The notes: generated from the sequence alone by a model not told the origin. A stretch of DNA of 64,000 bases from Sagittula salina (GCF_017813235.1 NZ_JAGISH010000010.1:1-64000); one strand, 5' to 3'. Positions 1 to 9,105 are shown, numbered from the stretch's first letter. Translations and numbers: made by a program.

Positions 1-86
1 ACTACGGCGCCCTCGGAGACACATCAACACTCGCAGAACCCGCCGTCGTCGACGACCTCATCGAAAACAGGATGAACAGGGGGTGA
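1..86 (+). CDS. acs: acetyl-CoA synthetase, C-terminal end only
   Basis: Only the last 28 codons are inside the window; the reading frame is open to the left edge and stops at TGA 84-86. The residues read YGALGDTSTLAEPAVVDD and on to the end. This closely matches the conserved tail of AMP-forming acetyl-CoA synthetase, where LGDTSTLADP is a hallmark. The enzyme turns acetate, ATP and CoA into acetyl-CoA, AMP and PPi. The next genes are an adenylate kinase three bases on and an acetate-type symporter, which supports the call. The identification rests on a short tail plus context, so the rest of the gene should be checked outside the window. Confidence 0.8.
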   Translation, partial: YGALGDTSTLAEPAVVDDLIENRMNRG

Positions 87-89
87 CAG

Positions 90-773
90 ATGCTTGATGT
101 TGCGAAGAATATCGCCCCCGTCCTGATCCTGCTCGGCCCGCCCGGCGCCGGCAAGGGCACGCAGGCGCGGATGCTGGAAGAGACCTTCGGCCTCGTCCAG
201 CTCTCGACTGGGGATCTGCTTCGCGCGGCCGTCGCGGAGGGCACCGAAGCGGGCCAACGGGCCGAGGCCGTGATGCAAGCGGGGCAGCTTGTCTCCGACG
301 ACATCGTCATCGCCATCCTGCGCGATCGCCTGGCCCGGCCCGACTGCGCGCGGGGCGTCATCCTCGACGGCTTCCCGCGCACTGCCGTTCAGGCAGAGGC
401 GCTGGATACGCTCCTGCGCGAAAGCGGCCAGAAGATCGACGCCGCCGTCAGCCTCGAGGTCGACGACGCCGCGATGGTCACCCGCATAGCAGGGCGCTTT
501 ACCTGTGCCACCTGCGGCGAGGGCTACCACGACAGCTTCAAGCAGCCGGCCCGCGCGGGCCACTGCGACAAGTGCTCGGGCACCGAGTTCAAGCGCCGCG
601 CCGACGACACCGCCGAGACGGTGGCAAGCCGTCTCGAGGCCTACCACGCCCAGACCGCGCCGCTGATTGCCCATTACCGCGCCCAGGGCGCGCTGATCGG
701 CATCGACGCCATGGGCGAGATCGAGGACATCGCGGCGAAGCTCGCCGCGATCGTGAAGACCGCGACGGGCTGA
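90..773 (+). CDS. adk: adenylate kinase, zinc-type lid
   Basis: This 227-residue protein catalyses AMP + ATP to 2 ADP in the cytoplasm. The P-loop GPPGAGKGT is at residues 16-24, STGDLLR follows at about 39, and the NMP-bind/core signature LDGFPRT is near 92-98. The LID domain has four cysteines at 139, 142, 159 and 162, the pattern of zinc-binding (long-form) adenylate kinases. The ATG lies three bases after the acs stop and is preceded by a G-rich ribosome site (AGGGGG). Acetyl-CoA synthetase makes AMP, so a co-transcribed adenylate kinase would recycle it. Rhodobacteraceae normally also carry adk near ribosomal protein genes, so this may be a second copy; that cannot be seen here. Confidence 0.93.
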   Translation: MLDVAKNIAPVLILLGPPGAGKGTQARMLEETFGLVQLSTGDLLRAAVAEGTEAGQRAEAVMQAGQLVSDDIVIAILRDRLARPDCARGVILDGFPRTAVQAEALDTLLRESGQKIDAAVSLEVDDAAMVTRIAGRFTCATCGEGYHDSFKQPARAGHCDKCSGTEFKRRADDTAETVASRLEAYHAQTAPLIAHYRAQGALIGIDAMGEIEDIAAKLAAIVKTATG

Positions 774-874
774 CCGTCGCGCGCCCCGCCCTCAACCGGG
801 CCGGGCAAGGGAAGGGGCGCCCCCGGCCTGACGGTGCGAGGGGCGGAAAACAAGGGAAGAGGAGACCGCGCATC

Positions 875-1159
875 ATGGCGGATCACGCAACCAATACGGC
901 CGCGCAGGCCGAGGCGGGCCGAAGCTACTGGCAAGCCAACCTGCGCCTCATCATCATCTGCCTCGTCATCTGGGCGCTGTGCAGTTTCGGGTTTGGCATC
1001 CTGCTGCGCCCGATGCTGTCGGGCATCGCGGTCGGCGGTTCCGACCTCGGATTCTGGTTCGCGCAGCAAGGCTCGATCCTGGTCTTCCTGGCGCTGATTT
1101 TCTTCTACGCCTGGCGGATGAACAAGCTCGACCGTGAATACGGCGTGGACGAGGAATAA
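875..1159 (+). CDS. DUF4212 small subunit of a sodium/solute symporter
   Basis: This is a 94-residue membrane protein with two hydrophobic segments, about residues 25-48 and 60-80. Its RRP/GFGILLRPM and FWFAQQGSI stretches are typical of DUF4212. The family is almost always encoded just before a large sodium:solute symporter, as here, with four bases between stop and next start, and is thought to be its accessory subunit. The start is ATG 875, preceded by GAGGAG. Upstream in-frame codons run through adk in another frame and are not needed. About 100 bases separate it from adk. Confidence 0.88.
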   Translation: MADHATNTAAQAEAGRSYWQANLRLIIICLVIWALCSFGFGILLRPMLSGIAVGGSDLGFWFAQQGSILVFLALIFFYAWRMNKLDREYGVDEE

Positions 1160-1163
1160 GGAC

Positions 1164-2945
1164 ATGGATCAGTTTACCATCAACCTGCTGTTCGTGGGCG
1201 CCTCCTTCGCGATCTACATCGGCATCGCAATCTGGGCCCGCGCCGGATCGACCTCGGAGTTCTACGCCGCCGGGCGCGGCGTGCACCCCGTCACCAACGG
1301 CATGGCGACGGCGGCCGACTGGATGTCGGCGGCCTCTTTCTTGTCGATGGCAGGCCTCATCGCCTTCACCGGCTATGACAATTCCGCCTTCCTGATGGGC
1401 TGGACCGGCGGTTATGTGCTGCTGGCGCTTCTTCTGGCGCCCTACCTGCGCAAGTTCGGCAAGTTCACCGTGTCCGAGTTCATCGGCGACCGTTTCTATT
1501 CGCCCACCGCGCGCATGGTAGCCGTGATCTGCCTGATCATCGCCTCCGTCACCTACGTGATCGGCCAGATGACCGGCGTCGGCGTGGCCTTCGGCCGCTT
1601 CCTCGAAGTGTCGAACACCACGGGCCTTCTGATCGGCGCCGTGATCGTCTTCGCCTACGCGGTGTTCGGCGGCATGAAGGGCGTGACCTACACGCAGGTC
1701 GCGCAATACGTCGTGTTGATCCTCGCCTACACGATCCCGGCGATCTTCATCTCGCTGCAACTGACCGGCAACCCGATCCCGGGGCTCGGCCTCTTCGGTT
1801 CCACTTCGGACGGAGTGCCGCTGCTTCAGACGCTCGACCAGATTGTGACCGAACTCGGCTTCAACCAGTACACCGCGCACAACGGCGACACGCTGAACAT
1901 GGTTCTGTTCACCCTGTCACTGATGATCGGCACCGCCGGTCTGCCGCACGTCATCATGCGGTTCTTCACCGTGCCGAAGGTGTCTGACGCGCGCTGGTCC
2001 GCGGGCTGGGCGCTGGTCTTCATCGCGCTGCTGTACCTGACGGCCCCTGCCGTGGGTGCCATGGCACGCCTGAACATCACGCAGCAGTTCTGGCCGGAAG
2101 GCACAGCCGCGCAGGCTGTCAGCCTCGAACAGATCGAGACCGACCCGGCCTATGACTGGATGGCAACATGGCAGAAGACCGGCATGCTGGGCTGGGAGGA
2201 CAAGAACGGCGACGGCCGCATCCAGTACTACAATGAAACCTCGCCCGCGATGCAGGAAAGGGCTGCGGCCGAAGGCTGGACCGGCAATGAACTGACCAAC
2301 TTCAACAACGACATTCTGGTTCTCGCGAACCCGGAAATCGCCAACCTGCCCTCCTGGGTGATCGGCCTCGTGGCCGCCGGTGGTCTCGCCGCCGCGCTTT
2401 CGACCGCAGCCGGTCTGCTGCTCGCCATTTCCTCGGCGGTCAGCCATGACCTGATGAAGGGCCAGCTGACTCCGAACATCTCGGAAAAGAACGAATTGCT
2501 CGCGGCGCGTATCGCCATGGGCGTGTCGATCGCCGTGGCGACCTGGCTGGGCCTCAACCCGCCCGGTTTCGCGGCGCAGACCGTGGCGCTGGCCTTCGGC
2601 CTCGCGGCGGCGTCGATCTTCCCTGTGCTGATGATGGGCATCTTCTCGAAGGTGAACAACAAGGGCGCCGTGGCGGGGATGCTTTCGGGCTTCCTCGTGA
2701 CGCTGGTCTACATCTTTCTGCACAAAGGCTGGTTCTTCGTTCCCGATACCAACAGCTTCACCGACGCGGCGCCGCTGTTCTTCGGGATCAAGTCGACCTC
2801 CTTCGGCGCGGTGGGCGCGGTGATCAACTTCACGGTGGCGTTCACCGTGTCGGGAATGACCAAGCCGATCCCCCGCGAAATCGAGGAACTGGTGGAATCG
2901 GTGCGCATCCCGCGCGGTGCCTCTGCTGCCGTGGACGGCCACTGA
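1164..2945 (+). CDS. sodium:solute symporter, DUF4212-associated acetate-type permease
   Basis: This is a 593-residue integral membrane protein of the SSS family with about a dozen hydrophobic segments. It has the early FYAAGRGVHPVTNGMATAADWMSAASF block typical of acetate/ActP-like members (here given as separate blocks FYAAGRG and ATAADWMSAASF). A soluble loop at about residues 320-400 contains acidic and asparagine-rich sequence. With DUF4212 it should form a two-component uptake system for a small carboxylate. Because acs and adk lie upstream, acetate or a related short acid is the best guess, by context rather than by substrate residues. The start is ATG 1164 with AAGGA before it; an upstream ATG at 1134 lies inside DUF4212. 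A strong terminator follows at 2966. Confidence 0.9.
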   Translation: MDQFTINLLFVGASFAIYIGIAIWARAGSTSEFYAAGRGVHPVTNGMATAADWMSAASFLSMAGLIAFTGYDNSAFLMGWTGGYVLLALLLAPYLRKFGKFTVSEFIGDRFYSPTARMVAVICLIIASVTYVIGQMTGVGVAFGRFLEVSNTTGLLIGAVIVFAYAVFGGMKGVTYTQVAQYVVLILAYTIPAIFISLQLTGNPIPGLGLFGSTSDGVPLLQTLDQIVTELGFNQYTAHNGDTLNMVLFTLSLMIGTAGLPHVIMRFFTVPKVSDARWSAGWALVFIALLYLTAPAVGAMARLNITQQFWPEGTAAQAVSLEQIETDPAYDWMATWQKTGMLGWEDKNGDGRIQYYNETSPAMQERAAAEGWTGNELTNFNNDILVLANPEIANLPSWVIGLVAAGGLAAALSTAAGLLLAISSAVSHDLMKGQLTPNISEKNELLAARIAMGVSIAVATWLGLNPPGFAAQTVALAFGLAAASIFPVLMMGIFSKVNNKGAVAGMLSGFLVTLVYIFLHKGWFFVPDTNSFTDAAPLFFGIKSTSFGAVGAVINFTVAFTVSGMTKPIPREIEELVESVRIPRGASAAVDGH

Positions 2946-2965
2946 ACCCGCTCTCCAAGCCAACG

Positions 2966-2999
2966 AACCGGTCCCCGCTGCGGGGCCGGTTTTCCTTTT
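2966..2999 (+). terminator. rho-independent terminator after the symporter gene
   Basis: The stem AACCGG-T-CCCCGC pairs with GCGGGG-CCGGTT around a one-base loop, with a single T bulge, followed by TTTTCCTTTT. It starts 20 bases after the symporter stop and should end the acs-adk-symporter transcript. The DUF294 gene at 3082 probably needs its own promoter or read-through. Confidence 0.85.
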
Positions 3000-3081
3000 G
3001 ACGCCCCTGCGCCAGATCAAGGCACCGATGGCAACGCTGCGCCACAGAGGCTCTGACCGTGTTCGCCAAGGAAAGCCTCCA

Positions 3082-4905
3082 ATGTCCCTCGACCGCGCAA
3101 CCCTGAAGGCCTTCCTCGCCACGGTGCACCCCTACGACGGGCTGGCGGAGCCCGTTATCGAAGCGCTCCTGCCCGCGTGGCGCCCCTGCCCGTTCGCCGC
3201 CGGCCAAAGCGTCTACGCGCTGGACGAACCACTTGAGGGGCTTTTTCTGATCCATTCCGGCGCGGTGGCCGTGACGGATCGCAACGGCGTGCAGATTTCT
3301 GCCCTCGGTCCGCGCAATTCCTTTGGCGAACGCGGCTTGCTGCGCGACGGCCACGCCGTCACCGCCGCACGCGCTACGGAGGACAGCCTGCTGCTGGTCC
3401 TGCAAAAGGACGCCTTCCTCCGGCTGGTCGAAACGCAGCCCACGGTCGCGCGCTTCTTTGATCGCAGGCGCGCCGCGCGTCCGGCCAGCCGTGACCTCAC
3501 CACCAGCCGGGTCGAGACACTCATGGCCACGTCCCCCCTCACCTGCGGGCCTGCCACCACCGTGCAGGAGGCCGCGGCCCTGATGCAGGCACGGCATGTC
3601 TCCTCCCTTTGCGTCACCGAGGGTGATACGCTGACCGGCATCGTCACGCTCCGCGATCTTTCGGGCAAGGTGGTCGCGGGCGGACTGCCGCTCGACACAC
3701 CGGTGGCGCGGGTAATGACCGCCGCCCCGGAAACATTGCCGCCTTCTGCCATCGGCTCCGATGTGCTGCATATGATGCTGGAACGGCGCATCGGCCATGT
3801 GCCGATCACCGCCGGCGGGCGGCTTGTCGGCATGGTCACGCAAACAGACCTGACCCGCTATCAGGCCATGAGTTCCGCCGATCTGGTCGCCGGGATCGCC
3901 GATGCCCCCGACGCCGCCGCCATGGCCCGCGTCACGGCGCGCATCCCGCAGTTGCTCGTGCAACTTGTCGCGGCCGGCAACAGGCACGACGTCGTGACGC
4001 GGCTCGTGACCGACATCGCCGACACTGCCACCCGCCGGCTGCTGATGCTGACGGAACGCGACCTCGGACCCGCCCCGGTTCCGTACCTCTGGGCCGCCTG
4101 CGGCAGTCAGGGGCGGCAGGAGCAGACCGGCATCACCGATCAGGACAACGTGCTGATCCTCGACGACGCCTATACCGAGGACATGCGCCCTTGGTTCACC
4201 GCCCTGGCGCAGCGTGTGACCGAGGGGCTGAACGCCTGCGGCTACGTCTTCTGTCCCGGTAAGATGATGGCCTCCACCCCCCGCTGGTGTCAGCCGCTGG
4301 CCACCTGGCGCGGCTACTTCCAAGGCTGGATCACGCGGCCCAGCCCGGAGGCGCAGATGCTCTCCTCCGTCATGTTCGACTTGCGCCCCATCGGGGGCTC
4401 GCCCGCCCTGCTGCAGGACCTGCAGCACGAAACGCTGGAGATGGCTTCGCGGAACTCGATCTTCGTGGCGCACATGCTGGCGAACTCGCTGAAACACACG
4501 CCGCCGCTTGGCCTGTTGCGCGGCCTCGCCACGATCCGGTCGGGCGAACACCGCAACCACATCGATCTGAAGCATTCCGGCATTGTGCCGGTTGTCGACC
4601 TTGCACGCCTCTACGCCCTGCAGGGCAGGCTCGGGCCGGTGAACACCCGCGCCCGGCTTGAGGCGGCCATTGCCGATGGGCTGCTCAGCTGCACGGGCGG
4701 TCAGGATCTGCTGCACGCCTACGACCTGATCGCCGAAACCCGGCTAGCGCATCAGGCACGGCAGATCAAGGCGGGGGAGCCGCCGGACAACTACCTCGCC
4801 CCGGCCCGCCTGGCGGATTTCGAGCGCAGCCACCTGCGCGATGCCTTTGTGGTGGTCAAGTCCCTGCAATCGGCCTTGGGGCATGGCAAGGGGATGCTGT
4901 CCTGA
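3082..4905 (+). CDS. cNMP-binding/CBS/DUF294 putative nucleotidyltransferase
   Basis: This 607-residue cytoplasmic protein has three parts. Residues 20-130 form a cyclic-nucleotide-binding-like fold (GLFLIHSGAV, FGERGLL). Residues 150-270 hold a CBS pair (TCGPATTVQEAAALM, RHVSSLCV). From about 290 a DUF294 nucleotidyltransferase domain carries AACGSQGRQEQTGITDQDN, matching the GS-x-x-R-x-E-x-x-x-x-x-DQD signature, followed by its C-terminal partner domain. The architecture resembles the GlnD-like N-terminal half and is commonly found beside acs and acetate permeases. A role in sensing adenylate or carbon state and modifying a partner is an inference. The start ATG 3082 has AAGGAA upstream. 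The exonuclease gene downstream is its usual neighbour. Confidence 0.87.
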   Translation: MSLDRATLKAFLATVHPYDGLAEPVIEALLPAWRPCPFAAGQSVYALDEPLEGLFLIHSGAVAVTDRNGVQISALGPRNSFGERGLLRDGHAVTAARATEDSLLLVLQKDAFLRLVETQPTVARFFDRRRAARPASRDLTTSRVETLMATSPLTCGPATTVQEAAALMQARHVSSLCVTEGDTLTGIVTLRDLSGKVVAGGLPLDTPVARVMTAAPETLPPSAIGSDVLHMMLERRIGHVPITAGGRLVGMVTQTDLTRYQAMSSADLVAGIADAPDAAAMARVTARIPQLLVQLVAAGNRHDVVTRLVTDIADTATRRLLMLTERDLGPAPVPYLWAACGSQGRQEQTGITDQDNVLILDDAYTEDMRPWFTALAQRVTEGLNACGYVFCPGKMMASTPRWCQPLATWRGYFQGWITRPSPEAQMLSSVMFDLRPIGGSPALLQDLQHETLEMASRNSIFVAHMLANSLKHTPPLGLLRGLATIRSGEHRNHIDLKHSGIVPVVDLARLYALQGRLGPVNTRARLEAAIADGLLSCTGGQDLLHAYDLIAETRLAHQARQIKAGEPPDNYLAPARLADFERSHLRDAFVVVKSLQSALGHGKGMLS

Positions 4906-4990
4906 CATAGGCTGGTCTGGCGTGTCCGTGATTTCTGGCGCAAACGGGGGTACGGGGCCGTCAAGGCCATCGTGATAGGGAGGAACGGGG

Positions 4991-5485
4991 ATGTTCTGGG
5001 AACTGCTGGCCACGATCTTTGCCGGAGTCGCCGGGGCGGGCGTCATGTTGCTGGTGACACGCTGGCTTCCGCTGCCGCGCTGGCTGGTGCCGGTGGGCGC
5101 GGGTGCGGCAATGCTGGCGGCAGCGATCTCGTCGGAATACGGCTGGTATGGCCGGACGGTGGCCAGCCTGCCAGACGGGGTGACCGTGGCCGAAGCTTAC
5201 CCCGCAAAGGCGTTCTGGCGGCCATGGACCTACCTGCACCCGATGACCGACCGCTTCGTCGCCATCGACACCCGCCGTATGCAGCCCAACGATGGGGCGC
5301 CAGCGCTCTATCTCACCGACATGTACATGTTTGTACGCTGGCAACCCACCGTCGCGGCTCAGATTCTGGTCGACTGCGCCTCGGGCCGCCGTGCCGCTCC
5401 CGCGCGCGGCGAAGGGACAGAACCCGTCTGGTACGCGGCAGGGCATGACGACGCCATCGTTCAGACCGTCTGCGAGGCCTCCTGA
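4991..5485 (+). CDS. hypothetical membrane protein
   Basis: This is a 164-residue protein of unknown function. Two hydrophobic stretches, about residues 1-22 and 33-48, suggest an N-terminal membrane hairpin. The rest is soluble and ends in a region with two cysteines (VDCASGRR and TVCEAS). GGAGG lies eight bases before ATG 4991. Its TGA shares one base with the ATG of the exonuclease gene, so the two are translationally coupled. It may anchor or accompany the exonuclease or the DUF294 protein, but no family was recognised. Confidence 0.75.
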   Translation: MFWELLATIFAGVAGAGVMLLVTRWLPLPRWLVPVGAGAAMLAAAISSEYGWYGRTVASLPDGVTVAEAYPAKAFWRPWTYLHPMTDRFVAIDTRRMQPNDGAPALYLTDMYMFVRWQPTVAAQILVDCASGRRAAPARGEGTEPVWYAAGHDDAIVQTVCEAS

Positions 5486-6915
5486 TGCCCCTGTCGGGGC
5501 CCATGGCGCGGCTTTCCCGCCTATCGCTGCGCCTGCGTGTCTTCCTGTTTTTCTGCCTGCTGGCGCTCGGCGGTGTGGCTTTGATGCTGGGCGCGCTTTA
5601 CGTTGGCTGGCAGCGGGCGCAGGTGAGTGATGCAACCAACGGATTTACCTTCGCGGCTATCCTCGCCAGCTTCGGGCTTGTCGCACTTTGCGCCGGGGTG
5701 TGGCTGCTGTTCGACGAAAACGTGGCGAAACCGATCGAGTCGCTCTCTGCCGCGCTGCGTGCCCGCGCCCACGGCGGGGTTGCGGGGGGCGTCGACAAGG
5801 ATCTGGCGCGCCACCTTGGCGACCTCGCCCCGGCGGCCTCCGCGCTAAGCCTGCAGCTGTCGCAAAGCACGCTCGTCTCCGCCGACCGCGTGGCGGTAGA
5901 GACCGCGCGGCTGGCGACGGAAAAGGACCGCCTGACAGCGCTGCTGTCAGAGATCCCCGTGGCCACCCTGCTGCTGAGTTCCGAAGGGCGGATCGTGCTC
6001 TATGACGCGCAGGCCGCCGAGGTTCTTGCGAGCCAGGGCCAGCCGCGCCTGAACGCACCGCTGTCGGATTATCTCCAGCCCGGCCCCCTGCGCACTGCCC
6101 TGCACCGCGTGGCAAAGTCCGGACGCGAGGTCGCCGCCCCGCTGCCCGGCGCCGATGGCCGGCAAAGCTACGACGTTCGCCTGCGTCCGATGCCCGGAGG
6201 CGGCTGCATGGTGCTGGTCGATACAGCCCACCTCGAAGAAAGCCCCACGGCCGCACGGCCGCTAACCTATGACTTTGCCCTGCTCGACCAGCCCGAGGGC
6301 GCGCTGCACGAATTGCCGCTGCCAAGCCTGACTTATACCATCTTTGACACGGAAACGACGGGCCTGCTGCCGCACAAGGACGAGATCGTGCAGATCGGTG
6401 CGGTGCGCATCGTCAACGGGCGCATCGTGCCGGGAGAGCGGATCGACCAACTGGTGAACCCCGGTCGCCCGATTCCTGCAGCGTCGACCCGCGTGCACCG
6501 GGTAACCGACGCCATGGTCGCGGACCAACCCGACATCGCGGAGGCGGGGCGCCGGTTTCACCGTTTTGCGCAGGGGTCGGTGATCGTGGCACATAATGCA
6601 CCTTTCGACATGGCCTTTCTGCACCGGCACAAGTCACGCATGGGCGTGGAGTGGGATCATCCGGTGTTGGACACGGTGCTGCTGTCGGCGGTGCTTTTCG
6701 GGGCCTCCCAGACCCATACACTGGATGCGCTGTGCACGCGGCTCGGGGTCGAGATCCCGCCCGCGCTGCGCCATACGGCGCTGGGGGATGCAATGGCCAC
6801 GGCCGACGTGCTGACCCGGATGCTGCCTATGCTGCACGCGCGCGGACTGGGCACGCTGGCTGCTGTGCTGACGGAGACAAAGCGCCACGGACGCCTGCTG
6901 GCCGACCTGAACTGA
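5485..6915 (+). CDS. membrane-anchored DnaQ-type 3'-5' exonuclease
   Basis: This is a 476-residue protein. Two transmembrane segments (about 15-38 and 50-73) are followed by a HAMP/PAS-like linker (residues 75-250) and a DEDDh exonuclease domain at about 280-460. Exo I is IFDTETTGLLPHKDEIVQIG, Exo II is AHNAPFDMAFL, and Exo III is HTALGDAMATA with the final aspartate, so all metal-binding acidic residues and the histidine are present. It resembles DNA polymerase III epsilon but is far longer and membrane-tethered, unlike the replicative subunit. Its link to DUF294 genes is a recurring pairing whose purpose is unknown. The ATG overlaps the previous stop by one base. Confidence 0.87.
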   Translation: MPLSGPMARLSRLSLRLRVFLFFCLLALGGVALMLGALYVGWQRAQVSDATNGFTFAAILASFGLVALCAGVWLLFDENVAKPIESLSAALRARAHGGVAGGVDKDLARHLGDLAPAASALSLQLSQSTLVSADRVAVETARLATEKDRLTALLSEIPVATLLLSSEGRIVLYDAQAAEVLASQGQPRLNAPLSDYLQPGPLRTALHRVAKSGREVAAPLPGADGRQSYDVRLRPMPGGGCMVLVDTAHLEESPTAARPLTYDFALLDQPEGALHELPLPSLTYTIFDTETTGLLPHKDEIVQIGAVRIVNGRIVPGERIDQLVNPGRPIPAASTRVHRVTDAMVADQPDIAEAGRRFHRFAQGSVIVAHNAPFDMAFLHRHKSRMGVEWDHPVLDTVLLSAVLFGASQTHTLDALCTRLGVEIPPALRHTALGDAMATADVLTRMLPMLHARGLGTLAAVLTETKRHGRLLADLN

Positions 6916-7083
6916 AGAGCCTGCGGTTGCCCTCTGGCGGGCGACCCACGCGGATCTTCACCCACGCGGTCATGGATTCCCCCTGCCCCCGTGGTAAGTT
7001 GCGAAACGAAGAAGGGAGAATGGCGGCCGAAACCCGCGTTTCAGACCTTGAATCACACGCCGCGTCGGACCAGTGTCCGGCGC

Positions 7084-7749
7084 ATGGATGAAACGAACCT
7101 CCCTCGCGCGGTGATCTTCGACTGCGACGGCGTCATCGTCGACAGCGAACCGCAGACCCTTGCCCTGATCCGCGAGGATATCGCCGGACGCGGTTTCCTC
7201 CTGACCGACGCCCAACTGCATTCCCTGATTGGTGGCACAATGGCCGACGTGGCGCGTCGTGCCCGTGCGCTTGGCGCCGAACTGCCGGAGGATTGGGTAG
7301 AAATCTTCTACCGACGTCTTTATGCACACCTGGCCGAAGGCACCGCGTTGATCCCCGGCATCCCTGCGTTGCTGGACCGGCTCGCCCGCGCGGGAATCGC
7401 CATGGGGATCGGGTCGAACGGGTCAGAGGAGAAGATGAACGTCACCCTGGGCCAGCATCCGGAAGTGCGCGCGCGTTTCGACGTGATCCTGTCCGGTCAG
7501 ACTTTGGCGCGCCCGAAACCGGCGCCTGACCTCTACCTCGAAGTTGCCCGCCGGCTTGGCCATCCCCCCGAAGCCTGCGTCGTGATCGAGGACAGCGCCA
7601 CCGGCGCCCGCGCCGGCATCGCGGCCGGGATGCGCGTCTACGGCTACGCGCCGGAGGGCAACCCCGCGCTGGCCGAGACCGGCGCCAGCCTGTTCGCCTC
7701 CATGTCGGAACTACCCGGTCTGATCGGCGTCAACGCTCTGTCAGCGTGA
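7084..7749 (+). CDS. HAD-superfamily hydrolase, phosphoglycolate phosphatase/CbbY-like
   Basis: This 221-residue protein is a HAD subfamily IA enzyme. Motif I is FDCDGVIVDSE (nucleophile and acid/base aspartates at about 13 and 15), motif II is GIGSNGS, the lysine motif is ARPKPAPDLY, and motif IV is VIEDSATGARAG. A helical cap lies between motifs I and II. The substrate is a small phosphorylated sugar or glycolate-type compound and cannot be specified. The ribosome site before ATG 7084 is poor. The last 20 bases overlap the 3' end of the convergent dehydrogenase gene on the other strand. Confidence 0.87.
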   Translation: MDETNLPRAVIFDCDGVIVDSEPQTLALIREDIAGRGFLLTDAQLHSLIGGTMADVARRARALGAELPEDWVEIFYRRLYAHLAEGTALIPGIPALLDRLARAGIAMGIGSNGSEEKMNVTLGQHPEVRARFDVILSGQTLARPKPAPDLYLEVARRLGHPPEACVVIEDSATGARAGIAAGMRVYGYAPEGNPALAETGASLFASMSELPGLIGVNALSA

Positions 7750-9052
7750 CACCCCGCGTGAGGCAATCCATCAGCAAGGGTGAGACGCGCCAGGCCACCG
7801 GGTCTTCCTCAGCCAGCGCGTGCAGCCGTTCGACGATCGCAGGCGCCCCCAGCGCATCGGCGTAGTGCAGCAGCCCGCCGCGCCAGCGCGGAAAACCGAG
7901 TCCATGCACAGACACGAGGTCGATGTCCCGTGCGCTCTGGGCGACCCCTTCGCCGAGTATATCCGCCGCTTCGTTGATCATCGCCAGCAGCAATCGCTCG
8001 CGGATCTCCTCCGGGCCATAGTCCACCCGCGTGATCCCGGCGAAATGCGCCTCTTCCAGCGCAAGGTCGGCGACGATGGGATCGTCCACCTTGCCGCCGC
8101 CGCCCGGGTAGCGGTACCAGCCCGCGCCGGTCTTGCGCCCGAGTTTGCCCAGTTCCATCATCCGGTCGATGATGGGAATGGTACGCCGCGCCGGATCGCG
8201 CGCGGCCTCCCGCCTGCGGAGGTTGGCGTGGGCCACATCGAGACCGGTTATGTCTTGCGCCTCATAAGGCCCCATGGCGAAACCGAATTCCACCATGGCT
8301 TCGTCCACGTCCCACGGCGTCGAGCCATCCATGAAGACGGTATCTGCCGCCTCCCGATACCGCGCGAGGATACGGTTTCCGATGAAGCCCTCGCGATTTC
8401 GGGCAAGAACCGGGACCTTCTGCAATCGCTTCGCGAGGGCAAGGCCTGTCGCCAATGCGCGGTCACTGGTAGCGTCTCCGCGCACGATCTCGAGCAGGTT
8501 ACTGACGTCTGCGGGGGCGAAGAAATGCAGGCCCACCACACGGGAAGGCTCGCTGACAGCGCCCGCGATTTCGTTCAGATCCGGGGTGGATGTCGCGCTG
8601 GCCAGAACGGCCTCTGGCCCCAACACAGCCTGAAGCCGATCAAAGATGTCGCGTCTGATCTCCATGGCGTCGGAAGTTGCCTCGATGGCGAGTCCCGCCC
8701 CTGCTGCCGCTGCATAGTCGCTAGTAAGGACCAGCTGGCTGCGCCACGCCTCTGCCACGCCGATCGGCCCGTGCGACGGAGAAGCATCGATGAATTTTCT
8801 CAAGCTCGCCTCGGCCCGGGTCAGGCTCTCCAAGTCGGGCTCAACCAAAGTCATATGCAACCCGGCGTTAAGGCAGGCAGAAACGATCCCGCCACCCATG
8901 CTGCCCCCGCCCACCACGGCAACGCGGTTGATATCGCCAGGCTCCGCCGCCGACCAATCCGGCGCACCGACTGCGCGCCCCACCACAAGACCTGTGGTCG
9001 CGTAGTTCCGCCGCACGGTCAGATCAAAGGCCTTAACGGGCGGCTTATCCAT
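7730..9052 (-). CDS. 3-hydroxyacyl-CoA dehydrogenase
   Basis: This 440-residue protein has an NAD-binding Rossmann motif AVVGGGSMGGGI at about 45-56 and the HCDH signature near GLHFFAPADVSNLLEIV. The C-terminal 3HCDH domains include NRILARYREAA, KTGAGWYRY and GFPRWRGG. An N-terminal stretch of about 40 residues precedes the Rossmann fold, as in the C-terminal half of multifunctional FadJ-like proteins, but no crotonase domain is present. It should oxidise an L-3-hydroxyacyl-CoA to the 3-ketoacyl-CoA. It lies 53 bases downstream of boxR on the same strand, so it may serve the lower beta-oxidation part of benzoyl-CoA breakdown (inference). It overlaps the convergent HAD gene by 20 bases. Confidence 0.88.
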   Translation of the reverse strand: MDKPPVKAFDLTVRRNYATTGLVVGRAVGAPDWSAAEPGDINRVAVVGGGSMGGGIVSACLNAGLHMTLVEPDLESLTRAEASLRKFIDASPSHGPIGVAEAWRSQLVLTSDYAAAAGAGLAIEATSDAMEIRRDIFDRLQAVLGPEAVLASATSTPDLNEIAGAVSEPSRVVGLHFFAPADVSNLLEIVRGDATSDRALATGLALAKRLQKVPVLARNREGFIGNRILARYREAADTVFMDGSTPWDVDEAMVEFGFAMGPYEAQDITGLDVAHANLRRREAARDPARRTIPIIDRMMELGKLGRKTGAGWYRYPGGGGKVDDPIVADLALEEAHFAGITRVDYGPEEIRERLLLAMINEAADILGEGVAQSARDIDLVSVHGLGFPRWRGGLLHYADALGAPAIVERLHALAEEDPVAWRVSPLLMDCLTRGVTLTER

Positions 9053-9105
9053 GGTCTGCCCCCCAGGCCGCGCCGCCCATAGCGCTCCTTCATGCCGAAA
9101 ACTCC

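Noticed and set aside
1134..1163. ATG at 1134 as start of the symporter
   Set aside because: It lies inside the DUF4212 gene; ATG 1164 has a ribosome site and fits the family N-terminus.
2842..4716. Long minus-strand open frame of over 600 codons opposite the DUF294 gene
   Set aside because: It mirrors codon structure of a recognisable gene, is rich in Arg/Gly/His/Asp and has no motif; high GC makes such antisense frames common here.
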